From NCBI GenBank assembly GCA_029561455.1, contig JAKQIY010000074.1:62001-126000 (forward strand): DNA of 64,000 bases, given 5' to 3'. Positions 42,806-52,241 of the stretch are shown piece after piece. The notes beneath the pieces were generated by a model, which was not told the origin of the DNA, searched no databases, and saw only the letters and a list, made by a program, of their open reading frames with translations. Both the position numbers and the translations under genes were made by a program. This DNA is from a bacterium. Its GTDB lineage: Bacteria > Zhuqueibacterota > Zhuqueibacteria > Residuimicrobiales > Krinioviventaceae. Position 1 is the first letter of the stretch. Every line of letters starts with the position of its first letter.

Positions 42806-45800
42806 ATGAAAAAACTGATCCTGTTATGTGGACTGATCCTGGTTCAGTCACTACACGCCCAAATCCCGGTTATAAATAAAGAGTTTCGCAGGGCGGAAGC
42901 GGAAAAAAAAGATGTAATTGCTAAAAAAATACTGTCAACCCAGGAATATACGCGGGCTGAATTTATCGGCTGGGATATTGATTATTATTCACTGGATTTG
43001 TTCCCGGATATAAAATCAGAAACATTGTACGGCCGTGTCCAGGTGCGGGGAACTGTTTTAAGCGATGTTATGGAATGGGCGGGATTATCATTATGGGCCG
43101 GAATGCAAGTCAACAGTATTGTATCATCCGCTAATACTGCCGACACCCTTGATTTTATCCAAAAAGAGGAAATTGATATACTTCTGATCAAACTGGAGCG
43201 GCCATTTCTCAAGGGAGAAGAAATTTGTTTTACAATAGATTACCAGGGACGCCCTCAAAATTCCGGTTACGATGCCTTTGATTTCGGTTCCCAACTCGAT
43301 AAACCTATGATCTGGACGTTGAGTGAGCCGTTCGGCGCTAAAAGCTGGTGGCCCTGTAAGGATACGGCTACCGACAAACCCGATTCCATAGATATTCGGG
43401 TTACGGTTCCGCAGGAATTAACTGTAGTATCCAATGGTTCTTTGCGCAGTAAAACTGCGGTCGGGGATAATTACATCTGGTGGTGGCACGAGCAATATCC
43501 GATAGCGCCTTATCTTGTTTCCCTGGCCATATATGAATATGATATTCACTATGATAATTATATTTACAACGACGGCGCCGATACTATGCAAATCCAGTTT
43601 TATAATTTTCCCGGCGTGTATGAGCAATATAAAGGCGATATGCAAAAAGTAAAGGGGATGATCACCTTGTTTTCACGGTTGTTTGGCGAATATCCTTTTG
43701 TTGAGGAAAAATATGCCCAGGCCGATTTCCTGGGCGGCGGCGCTATGGAACACCAGACCTGTTCATCGTTCAGTTTTTTTGGCGAATGGGTCTATGTGCA
43801 TGAACTGGCGCATCAGTGGTGGGGCGATCTGATCACCTGCAGCGATTTCCACCATATCTGGCTGAATGAAGGTTTGACCACTTATTGCGAAGCATTGTGG
43901 TATGAAGCAAGATATAAAAATTATACAGCCAGCGATTACCAGATGAGTATGAATTTATATCTCGGTCCGGGCACGGTGTACGTAGAAGACCCCGAACATG
44001 ATAATATCTTTGACGGCGGACTCAGTTATGCCAAGGGGTCGTGGATCCCGCACATGCTGCGCCATATTGTAGGAGACAGTACTTTTTTTGTTATTTTACA
44101 GGAATTTTATAAATCCCCGCTGCATAGCTACGGTACGGCGACTAGTGAAGATTTTAAAACACTGTGTGAACAACTCTCCGGTCAAGAACTCGAGACCTTT
44201 TTCCAACAATGGATTTACGAAGAAGGGCACCCTCATTATTATTACTATTGGAACTGGGAGAAAACCACCAACGGTTTGTACCGGGTATTTGGCCAAATCA
44301 AGCAGGTGCAATCTGTGGGGCCGGTCTTTGCCATGCCGTTGGATATCACAATACAAACGGAAAACGGCGACACGACTTTTGTGATGTTGAATGACGAAAA
44401 GTATACGGATTTTGAATACCTGGTAACCGCGCAACCAGTGATGGTACTATTAGATAAAGATAACTGGATACTGAAACAAGTAAGCGGTAATTTTACTCCC
44501 AATTTTGTGTTACTGGATTACCAGATCGACGATTCACAAATGAACGATAATGGATTGATCGACGCCGGTGAAAACGTGACCCTGTTGGTACAGGTACAAA
44601 ATATTGGCGTTAACGCTGCAAATTATCAATTACAGTTAACTACAGACGACCCGGATATTACTATCATCGATGGCGCCTGTGATCTGTCGATCGTGGAAAG
44701 ATATTCTGCTGCCGATAGTATGGAAGCGCCTTTTACTCTTTGGGTTTCTCCCACGGCGCGGGGCCATTTTGCAGAATTCTCTCTTTCAGTATCGACGGAC
44801 AATAATTACAGCCAGAACCTTAATTTCCCTGTTGCTATAAACATTCCCCCTATTTTATTTGTGGATGATGATAACGGAAAGAACTATGAGGCTTTGATTA
44901 CGGCTAGTCTTGAAAATAATTATATTCCATTTACAATCTGGAATGTTAACGAGAACGGCCCGGTTGATTTACAGTCCTATAATATGGTGATTTGGGCAAC
45001 CGGTAGCGACCGGGACAGCGCCCTGACTGCCAATGAGCAAAAGGCGCTTGCCGGATTTTTAAATAATGGCGGCAAGTTATTGCTGACCGGCCAGAATATC
45101 GGTTATGATCTATGCGGCCAGGGTTCAACTGCCGACTCGGTTTTTTTTCGCAATTACCTGCATTCCAGTTATATTAACGACCGGATCGAGGCCAACCAGG
45201 TGTTGGGGCGTAAAGATGATCTGCTCGGTGATAACCTGATGTTTAATATAGCGGCGCCTGAAGGCAGCGCCGGCGACCGTTATTCGCCTGATGTTATTGT
45301 CCCGATAGAACCGGCGCGTACATTTTTACTTTATTCTACCACACAACAATGCGCCGGTCTTTACTATAGTGATGATTTCACCGGCGCTAAAGTTATCTAT
45401 ATACCCTTTGGACTTGAAGGCATATCCACTGAGCAGGATCAGGAAAGCGCCGGTAGATTTTACAAACGGGCCTTACAATGGTTTGCCGAGCCGGCTCAGG
45501 TAACCCGCGTGCAACAATGCCCAGAGAGCCCGACCAGACTATACTTGTATCCGAATTACCCGAATCCGTTCAACCCCGAAACCCGCATTGATTTTGAGGC
45601 GCCTGAGCGCTGTTTTGTTACCTTGCAGGTTTTTAATTTATTGGGCGTTGAGGTCGCTGAACTGGTGCGAGAATATAAAAATCCCGGAACATATTCTGTG
45701 ATGTGGGACGGCAGGGATAGTTTCGGTAAAGCTGTTCCCAGTGGTGTATATATCTATAAAATATCTGCCGGCAATCATCAGGCCAGTCAGAAAATGCTGT

Positions 45801-45811
45801 TGATGCGTTAA
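42806..45811 (+). CDS. Secreted M1-family metallopeptidase with sorting domain
   Basis: 1001 residues. Signal peptide 1-18. The M1 N-terminal beta domain leads to GGGAMEHQT (the GAMEN exopeptidase loop, changed to GAMEH) and the zinc site HELAHQWWGD (about 332-341) with the third ligand in WLNEGLTTY (about 355). A long beta-rich central part (possible Ig and FlgD-like domains) is followed by the type IX sorting domain from YPNYPNPFNPETRIDF. It should cleave peptides at the cell surface. SD GGGAGA. Single gene. Confidence 0.94.
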   Translation: MKKLILLCGLILVQSLHAQIPVINKEFRRAEAEKKDVIAKKILSTQEYTRAEFIGWDIDYYSLDLFPDIKSETLYGRVQVRGTVLSDVMEWAGLSLWAGMQVNSIVSSANTADTLDFIQKEEIDILLIKLERPFLKGEEICFTIDYQGRPQNSGYDAFDFGSQLDKPMIWTLSEPFGAKSWWPCKDTATDKPDSIDIRVTVPQELTVVSNGSLRSKTAVGDNYIWWWHEQYPIAPYLVSLAIYEYDIHYDNYIYNDGADTMQIQFYNFPGVYEQYKGDMQKVKGMITLFSRLFGEYPFVEEKYAQADFLGGGAMEHQTCSSFSFFGEWVYVHELAHQWWGDLITCSDFHHIWLNEGLTTYCEALWYEARYKNYTASDYQMSMNLYLGPGTVYVEDPEHDNIFDGGLSYAKGSWIPHMLRHIVGDSTFFVILQEFYKSPLHSYGTATSEDFKTLCEQLSGQELETFFQQWIYEEGHPHYYYYWNWEKTTNGLYRVFGQIKQVQSVGPVFAMPLDITIQTENGDTTFVMLNDEKYTDFEYLVTAQPVMVLLDKDNWILKQVSGNFTPNFVLLDYQIDDSQMNDNGLIDAGENVTLLVQVQNIGVNAANYQLQLTTDDPDITIIDGACDLSIVERYSAADSMEAPFTLWVSPTARGHFAEFSLSVSTDNNYSQNLNFPVAINIPPILFVDDDNGKNYEALITASLENNYIPFTIWNVNENGPVDLQSYNMVIWATGSDRDSALTANEQKALAGFLNNGGKLLLTGQNIGYDLCGQGSTADSVFFRNYLHSSYINDRIEANQVLGRKDDLLGDNLMFNIAAPEGSAGDRYSPDVIVPIEPARTFLLYSTTQQCAGLYYSDDFTGAKVIYIPFGLEGISTEQDQESAGRFYKRALQWFAEPAQVTRVQQCPESPTRLYLYPNYPNPFNPETRIDFEAPERCFVTLQVFNLLGVEVAELVREYKNPGTYSVMWDGRDSFGKAVPSGVYIYKISAGNHQASQKMLLMR

Positions 45812-46187
45812 ACGGTCCAGGAAAAGAAAAATAACACCGGGGGTTATATTCAAGTGAAGAGCGGTAAAGCGTGTTTTCCCTGGAGTTGTATCAATAGCTG
45901 TTTATTTTATATTGCATTTGTCCCCCTAAACTCTTATCTTTATAAGGTATATCATTTGTATCCGGCGGCGGTTCTCCAGGCGTTGTTCTTTGCTCAGAAT
46001 GGCCTGGCAGTAGATTGTTGGCGTAGCCGTAATTTATAAGATGGTGTTTTTTTGTGAATATAAATCATTCGGGGGTATCCGGGGTGAGCCGGAAACGAGA
46101 ATGAATTCCTTTGCGATCATTATAAACCGGGAGTGGCAATTTTCGGTAAGAGGTCAGGAATGATACCAGGTTAGTAGCCGAGATGTT
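45812..46187. other. Intergenic, no gene supported
   Basis: A 61-codon frame at 45854 has GTG and no ribosome site; I do not consider it a gene. ATAAC-n-GTTAT at about 45830 is a weak stem. Confidence 0.5.
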
Positions 46188-47378
46188 ATGCGATTAAACA
46201 GAATAATAAATTTATTAATTGTTACACTACTGCTAACGTCGCTTGCCGGAAAAGGCCAGGAAATAGGCAAACAGCGCGAAGAGTTGAAGCGTTTACGCGA
46301 ACAGATTGACAAGTACGAGCAGGAAATTGTTCAAAAAAAAGCCAAAGAAGCCAATACCCTGGAATTGATTACCAGTCTTGACCGTGAAATAGATGTAATG
46401 CATTCATTTATAGGCGATCTGAACTCTGATATTCGCAGCCGGGAACGGCAAATTTCAACGCGGCAGAAGGAGATCGAGCAGATTTCCGGGGAGCAGGAAA
46501 AACTGGCCGATTTGATTAGAAAGCGAATGGTTAATTATTACAAACATGGCCGCAGGCATAGTTTTGATTTGTTGTTATCCAGCAAGTCCTTTAACCAGGT
46601 CGGTGTGTGGTTAAAGTTTCAAAAGCTGATCACTGAAAATGATATGCGCAGCTATCAAACATTGATCAATAATAAAAAACGTATCATTCAGGGTCAGCAG
46701 TTATTGCAAGCGGAAATTTATGCCAAAGAGCAAAATCTTTCGGAACATCATAAAGAAGCGTCCCGCCTGAAAAACAGCCGGGAGAAACGCACCCAAATAT
46801 TGGATACAATACGCAGCGACACCCGGCTTTTGGATAAACAATTGCAGGAATTAAAACAATCCCAGGATCACATCAAGAACCTGATTTCCAAAAGCGAAGA
46901 AGAGCGCATCACGCGGAGTGTTCGCAATACCGCACCGGAGCCTGGCAAAAATACCGCACTACCCGCCGGTGCACGATTTATAGATTTGAAAGGCAAAATG
47001 CCCTGGCCGACGCAAGGCAAGATTACCAGCCATTTTGGCCGGCAGCGGCACCCGGTTTTAAAAACTGTTACCGATAATTTAGGTATTGAAATAAAAGCGC
47101 CGCTGGGAACGCCGGTTACGGCGGTTAATGCCGGTCAAATTCAGGCTATTACCTGGCAGCGGGGATTGGGAAATATTGTTATAATCAGTCACGACGACGG
47201 TTATTATACTGTGTACACGCATCTCGCTGAAATCAACGTCGATCCGCTTCAGGATGTGCAACGGGGCCAAGTCATCGGCACCGTTGGCGATACCGGTTCG
47301 ATGAACGGCCCGGTACTGCATTTCCAAATCTGGAAAAATACCCAGAATTTAAACCCGGAAGAATGGATCGCCGGTTAG
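46188..47378 (+). CDS. EnvC-like murein hydrolase activator (degenerate LytM)
   Basis: 396 residues. Signal peptide 1-23, then a long coiled coil to about 240 (RLREQIDKYEQEIVQKKAK) as in EnvC/NlpD-like proteins, then a LytM/M23 domain from about 270 to the end. The zinc ligands are largely missing: the H-x3-D site reads NLGIEI and the HxH site reads GPVLHF, while YTHL is kept. Active M23 enzymes need all of these, so this is more likely an activator of N-acetylmuramoyl-L-alanine amidases during division than a peptidase itself. First gene of the housekeeping run to 56594. Weak SD. Confidence 0.9.
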   Translation: MRLNRIINLLIVTLLLTSLAGKGQEIGKQREELKRLREQIDKYEQEIVQKKAKEANTLELITSLDREIDVMHSFIGDLNSDIRSRERQISTRQKEIEQISGEQEKLADLIRKRMVNYYKHGRRHSFDLLLSSKSFNQVGVWLKFQKLITENDMRSYQTLINNKKRIIQGQQLLQAEIYAKEQNLSEHHKEASRLKNSREKRTQILDTIRSDTRLLDKQLQELKQSQDHIKNLISKSEEERITRSVRNTAPEPGKNTALPAGARFIDLKGKMPWPTQGKITSHFGRQRHPVLKTVTDNLGIEIKAPLGTPVTAVNAGQIQAITWQRGLGNIVIISHDDGYYTVYTHLAEINVDPLQDVQRGQVIGTVGDTGSMNGPVLHFQIWKNTQNLNPEEWIAG

Positions 47379-47413
47379 TGAAAGACAGGCAATGAAAGAA
47401 AGATATTTCGATA

Positions 47414-48496
47414 ATGAGTTTTGATAAAATCATCGGACAGCAGCGGCCAATAGAAATTTTGCAACGCGCCCTGGAGCATAGGCGGGTTCCTCATGCCTAT
47501 TTGTTCAACGGGCCGGAAGGCGTTGGCAAGGAAGCGCTGGCGATAGAATTTGCCAAAGCTTTAAATTGCAGCGCATCACAACAGCGCCCCTGCAATAGTT
47601 GTTCGAATTGCGCCCGTACCGGACGTTTCGAGTATCCCGATTTTCAGTTTATTTTTCCGGCCCCCAAAGCGGTTACTGTTCAGGATGAACGCCAGGTGCT
47701 GGACAGTCTTGTGAAAAACCCCTACGCGCGAAAAAAGCTGTGGGCATCGCCGACTGTCAGTATTGATAAAATACGGGAACTGCGGCGTACCAGCATGATC
47801 AAGCCGATGGAGGGCAAACGTGTGGTCGTTATAACCGAAGCGCACAGTATGACGACCGATGCCGCCAATTCATTGCTGAAAATTTTGGAAGAGCCGCCGG
47901 AAGCCATGCATATTATTTTAATTACCTCGAAAATTAATGCATTATTGCCAACGATTATTTCCCGTTGTCAGGAGATCAGGTTTTCCGCATTAGCGGATGA
48001 CGATATAAAACAGGGATTGATAGATAAAGAAGGAATCGAGCCGGATAAAGCCGGTGTTATTGCCCGTATCAGCCAGGGCAGCTATGGCCGTGCCCTGCAA
48101 TGTCTCGATGAAGAATTTGAAAATACCCGCAACCTGGCAATGGATTTTATCCGGGTTTCTTTAAAAGCGCCGTCCGCCCAGTTTGAACTGGTTGATAGAA
48201 TATTGGCCGATTATGATAAAAAAACAGTAAAGGAAATCATTAACCTGCTGCTCATCTGGTTTCGTGATTCCATGAATTATATGCAAGCCAACCCGGAAAT
48301 GCAAAAGTATATCGTCAACCGCGACAAAATGGAATTGTTGCAAAAATTTACCAATGCATTTTCAAAAATCGAGTTTGAAAAAATATTTCAGCGGTTGGAG
48401 AATTCCATTCAATTGCTGGATAAAAATGTGCAAATGAATATTCTTTTATTTGTATTGCTAATCAAATTACAGGAATGTTATCTAGTTAAAAGGTAA
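47414..48496 (+). CDS. holB: DNA polymerase III delta' subunit
   Basis: 360 residues of an AAA+ clamp-loader protein. GPEGVGKEALAIEFAKAL is the P-loop, here with Glu in place of Thr/Ser. The four-Cys zinc knuckle reads CSASQQRPCNSCSNC, sensor 1 LLKILEEPPEAMHIILIT, and the SRC motif TIISRCQEI is present. The delta' subunit is the rigid stator of the clamp loader, and weak ATP motifs are normal. It lies 35 bp after envC and 5 bp before ricT, as in Firmicutes. Confidence 0.93.
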   Translation: MSFDKIIGQQRPIEILQRALEHRRVPHAYLFNGPEGVGKEALAIEFAKALNCSASQQRPCNSCSNCARTGRFEYPDFQFIFPAPKAVTVQDERQVLDSLVKNPYARKKLWASPTVSIDKIRELRRTSMIKPMEGKRVVVITEAHSMTTDAANSLLKILEEPPEAMHIILITSKINALLPTIISRCQEIRFSALADDDIKQGLIDKEGIEPDKAGVIARISQGSYGRALQCLDEEFENTRNLAMDFIRVSLKAPSAQFELVDRILADYDKKTVKEIINLLLIWFRDSMNYMQANPEMQKYIVNRDKMELLQKFTNAFSKIEFEKIFQRLENSIQLLDKNVQMNILLFVLLIKLQECYLVKR

Positions 48497-48501
48497 GTGT
48501 T

Positions 48502-49374
48502 ATGATAGAGGTGGTCTTTAAAGGGGAGAGAAAAGAGTTGTATGAGAATCCGCAGGAATTCCCCTTCCTGGTGGGCGATTTTGTTATCGTGGAAGCGGAA
48601 AAGGGTGAAGACCTGGGGGTGGTGAACCAGATCGGCTCCCGGTTAAAGCGAAAAAAAGAGGGCAGCGAAACCCGGAATATCATACGCAAGCCGTCCCGCA
48701 AAGACCTGGATCGTTTTTATACCAACCGGCAAAAAGAGCTCGAAGCGTTCAAAGTATGCCGCACCAAAATAGGCGAGCATGGCCTGGATATGAAATTGGT
48801 GGGCGTTGAATACCAGTTTGATGGTCAAAAGATCACTTTTTATTTTACGGCCGAACAACGGGTTGATTTTCGTGAACTGGTTAAAGAACTGGCCAGCATC
48901 TATAAAGTGCGCATTGAACTGCGGCAGATCGGCGTCCGCGACGAGGCCAAGCGTATTGGCGGTCATGGCTCCTGCGGTCGCAAACTGTGCTGTACTACAT
49001 TTTTAAAAGAATTTGAACCGATTACCACACAATGCGCCAAAGAGCAAAACCTGCCTTTAAATCCACAAAAACTTTCCGGGTTGTGCGGCAGGTTGTTATG
49101 CTGTTTAATGTATGAAAGAGAATTTTATAAAATTCAGGCGGAAAAATTACCGCCGGTCGGCACCAAAATTAAAATGCCGCAGGCAGAGGTTTTAGTAACG
49201 GAACTCGATGTTTTTAAAGAACTGGTTACAGTAATGTTCCCTGATGAAAAAAGAGAAAAATACCCTTACCAGGATCTGGAAAAGTATGAAATGATCCGGG
49301 TAAAGGTTGAAGACGATGAAAAAGAAAAAGAGCCTGCCAAGGAAAAACGTCAGGAAAAAACAGCTCAACAATAA
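48502..49374 (+). CDS. ricT: PSP1 / RicT (YaaT) family protein
   Basis: 290 residues. The PSP1 core carries AKRIGGHGSCGRKLCC and LSGLCGRLLCCLMYE, the cysteine clusters that bind a [4Fe-4S] cluster in the RicA/F/T complex. The C-terminal 60 residues are charged and Lys/Glu-rich. In Bacillus it acts in RNA maturation and as a phosphorelay regulator, and the same neighbour order (holB-yaaT-metS-tatD-ksgA) is seen. Gap of 5 bp to holB. Confidence 0.93.
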   Translation: MIEVVFKGERKELYENPQEFPFLVGDFVIVEAEKGEDLGVVNQIGSRLKRKKEGSETRNIIRKPSRKDLDRFYTNRQKELEAFKVCRTKIGEHGLDMKLVGVEYQFDGQKITFYFTAEQRVDFRELVKELASIYKVRIELRQIGVRDEAKRIGGHGSCGRKLCCTTFLKEFEPITTQCAKEQNLPLNPQKLSGLCGRLLCCLMYEREFYKIQAEKLPPVGTKIKMPQAEVLVTELDVFKELVTVMFPDEKREKYPYQDLEKYEMIRVKVEDDEKEKEPAKEKRQEKTAQQ

Positions 49375-49383
49375 CACAATAGA

Positions 49384-51456
49384 ATGGTCTGCACAATGGA
49401 ATCTGATTATAAAAGAATACTAGTTACCAGCGCATTGCCTTATGCCAACGGTCCGCTGCATTTGGGGCATCTGGCTGGGGCGTATTTACCGGCGGATATT
49501 TATGTGCGCTATCAGCGTCTTAAAAAACGCGATGTTGTTTATATTTGCGGCTCCGATGAACATGGCGTGCCGATTACGATAGCGGCAGAGCGAAAAAAAG
49601 TTTCGCCCCAATCGATTGTAGATGAGTTCCATTACCGCAACAAGGAGGCTTTTGCCAAATTCGGCATTGCTTTTGATTATTATGGCCGTACCAGCGCCAA
49701 AATTCACCACGAGACTTCGCAGGAAATCTTTTTACGCCTGCATAAAAAAGGGATATTCAAAGTAAAAACCGAAAAACAATTATTTGATAAAAAGGCCAAC
49801 ATGTTCCTGGCGGATCGTTATGTAAAAGGCACGTGCCCGGTGTGTTCCAACCCGGAGGCCTATGGCGATCAGTGCGAAAAATGCGGTTCAACACTGTCGC
49901 CGTCGGAACTGATCAATCCCAAAAGCGCAATAACCGGTGAACCGCCGGAGTACCGCGAGACCAAACACTGGTATTTACCGTTAGGAGATTTTCAGGAAAA
50001 TGTTGCCAAATGGATAGAAACCCGCAAGCATTGGAAGACCAATGTATTGGGTCAGGTAAAAAGCTGGCTTTCCGAAGGACTTGCCGACCGCGCCGTAACC
50101 CGCGATTTAAGCTGGGGTGTGCCGGTGCCACTGGAAGAAGCCAAAGGTAAAGTACTGTATGTGTGGTTCGACGCTCCCATCGGCTATATTTCCGCTACCA
50201 AAGAATGGGCGGTATTGCAGGGCCGGCCCGATTTATGGAAGCTTTACTGGCAGGATAACCATACTAAACTGGTGCATTTTATCGGCAAGGATAATATTGT
50301 CTTTCACTGTATCATGTTCCCCGCCACCCTTATGGAACTGGGCGATTATGTTTTACCGGACAATGTGCCGGCCAATGAATTTTTAAATTTGCAGGGCAAC
50401 AAGCTCAGCACCAGTCGTAATTACGCAGTGTGGCTCGATGATTATTTGCAAAAATTTCCGGTCGATCCGCTGCGCTATTATCTGACTTTTAATGCGCCGG
50501 AGACCAAAGACGCCGACTTTACCTGGCAGGACTTTCAGCAGCATAATAACAGCGAGCTTGCCGATATTATGGGCAACTTTATTAACCGCACGTTGACTTT
50601 TGCCGGTAAACAATTTAACGGCTGCATTCCGGAGCGGGGTGTAACCGATGAACTCGACAAACAAATGCTGGCAATATTGCAGGACGCGCCGCAAAAGATC
50701 GGCGACCTGATCGAGGAATACGAGTTCCGCCGCGCCATTATTGCCCTGGTTGATATTGGCCGTGCGGCCAACAAGTATTTTAATGACCAGGAACCCTGGC
50801 GTTCGGCCAAAGATAATAAAAGCAAATGCGCCACTACCATTAGTATATGTATCCACGCCGTTCAAACCCTGGCTTTGCTCATGCAGCCGTTTATGCCGGA
50901 ATCGGCGGCAAGAACCTGGGCGATGCTTGGCTTTACCGGCAATATACAGGAAATACCATGGGATACCGCCGGCGACTGCCTGCTGACGCCCGGCGCCGCT
51001 TTTGGCCCGGTATCCATCCTGTTCCGCAAATTTGAGGATACGGAAATTCAACCGGAGATCGACCGGCTGCGCGCCATATCCGAAGCCATGTTCCCGGCCC
51101 CGGCGACGGAAAAGAAAGAACCGGAAACGCCCAAAATCAAGTATGAAGATTTTGCCAAACTGGATCTGCGGATTGCCAGGGTGCTTGAAGCGGAAAAGGT
51201 TGAAAAAGCGGACAAGTTATTAAAACTGCTCATTCAGATCGGCTCTGAACAAAGGCAGATCATTGCCGGGGTTGCCAAGTATTATACCCCGCAGGAAATG
51301 ATCGGTAAAAAAATTGTGGTGATTGCTAACCTGGAACCGGCAAAAATTCGCGGCCTGGAATCGAACGGTATGCTGCTGGCCGCCGAGGATGAAAAAGGCG
51401 AGTTTAGTGTGCTGATGCCCGAAAAAGACCTGGACAGTGGAGCAAAAATCCGTTGA
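49384..51456 (+). CDS. metG: Methionyl-tRNA synthetase
   Basis: 690 residues. HIGH motif HLGHLAGAYLPADIYVRY (about 23), zinc knuckle CPVCSNPEAYGDQCEKCG, KMSKS variant NKLSTSRN (about 338) and the anticodon-binding helical domain. From about 580 there is a C-terminal tRNA-binding (EMAP/Trbp111) domain, DFAKLDLRIARVLEAEKVEKADKLL. It charges tRNA-Met. Start ATG 49384 or 49396, neither with a clear SD. The stop overlaps the TTG of tatD by 4 bp. Confidence 0.97.
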   Translation: MVCTMESDYKRILVTSALPYANGPLHLGHLAGAYLPADIYVRYQRLKKRDVVYICGSDEHGVPITIAAERKKVSPQSIVDEFHYRNKEAFAKFGIAFDYYGRTSAKIHHETSQEIFLRLHKKGIFKVKTEKQLFDKKANMFLADRYVKGTCPVCSNPEAYGDQCEKCGSTLSPSELINPKSAITGEPPEYRETKHWYLPLGDFQENVAKWIETRKHWKTNVLGQVKSWLSEGLADRAVTRDLSWGVPVPLEEAKGKVLYVWFDAPIGYISATKEWAVLQGRPDLWKLYWQDNHTKLVHFIGKDNIVFHCIMFPATLMELGDYVLPDNVPANEFLNLQGNKLSTSRNYAVWLDDYLQKFPVDPLRYYLTFNAPETKDADFTWQDFQQHNNSELADIMGNFINRTLTFAGKQFNGCIPERGVTDELDKQMLAILQDAPQKIGDLIEEYEFRRAIIALVDIGRAANKYFNDQEPWRSAKDNKSKCATTISICIHAVQTLALLMQPFMPESAARTWAMLGFTGNIQEIPWDTAGDCLLTPGAAFGPVSILFRKFEDTEIQPEIDRLRAISEAMFPAPATEKKEPETPKIKYEDFAKLDLRIARVLEAEKVEKADKLLKLLIQIGSEQRQIIAGVAKYYTPQEMIGKKIVVIANLEPAKIRGLESNGMLLAAEDEKGEFSVLMPEKDLDSGAKIR

Positions 51457-52241
51457 AAAATGTGTTGATCGATACCCATACGCATCTGGATTTTGACCAA
51501 TTTGATGCGGATCGCGACGAGGTGGTTTATCGCGCCAAAGAGGCTAATGTGGCGGGAATGATTACCATCGGCACCGATCTGCAGACGTCGAAAAAATCTA
51601 TTGAAATTGCCTGCCGCTATCATAATGTCTTTGCCGCTGCCGGCATTCATCCGCACGACGCCGGCAATGCCAGCGAAGCAGATTTTGCGGAACTGTATGA
51701 AATGTACAGCCATCCCCGCGTGGTAGCAATTGGCGAGGTCGGTTTGGATTATTATCGCAATCTGACCAAGCCGGATATTCAGCGCCGTGTGTTCCGGCGG
51801 TTTATGCAATGGGCCAGGGAACTCGATAAACCGCTGATCATTCATACCCGTGAAGCGGAGGAAGAAATACTCGCAATTCTCCGGGATATGAGTAAAAAAG
51901 GCTGGCGCGGCGTTTTTCATTGTTTTCCCGGCGATATGGCAATGGCGGAAAAGGTTATGGATATGGGTTTTTATATTTCTTTTACCGGATCGGTCACATT
52001 TAAAAATTCCACTGCCGCAGAAATTGCCAAAAATATCCCGCTGGAACGGCTGTTGCTGGAAACCGATTGCCCCTTTATGACGCCGGTTCCGCATCGCGGA
52101 AAAAGAAATGAACCCGCTTTTGTGCAGTATGTAGCGCAAAAAATAGCCGAACTCAGGGCTATCCCTGTTGAACAGGTGGCCGGCTATACAACCGCTAATG
52201 CTTTAGAGTTGTTTGGTATAACCCTGGTTGAGGAAGAATAG
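51453..52241 (+). CDS. tatD: TatD family DNase
   Basis: 262 residues. A metal-dependent TIM barrel with DTHTHLDFDQF, GIHPHDA, AIGEVGLDYY, IIHTREAEEE, FHCFPG and LLETDCPFMTP, the usual His/Asp/Glu metal ligands. A nuclease with 3'-5' exonuclease activity. TTG start at 51453 overlaps the metG stop (TTGA). The ksgA GTG overlaps its own stop by one base. Confidence 0.94.
   Translation: MKNVLIDTHTHLDFDQFDADRDEVVYRAKEANVAGMITIGTDLQTSKKSIEIACRYHNVFAAAGIHPHDAGNASEADFAELYEMYSHPRVVAIGEVGLDYYRNLTKPDIQRRVFRRFMQWARELDKPLIIHTREAEEEILAILRDMSKKGWRGVFHCFPGDMAMAEKVMDMGFYISFTGSVTFKNSTAAEIAKNIPLERLLLETDCPFMTPVPHRGKRNEPAFVQYVAQKIAELRAIPVEQVAGYTTANALELFGITLVEEE

Noticed and set aside
45854-46039. 61-aa frame between the M1 peptidase and envC
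   Set aside because: GTG start without a ribosome site, and no plausible composition.
51282-52139. 285-aa minus-strand frame
   Set aside because: Antisense to tatD and the end of metG.
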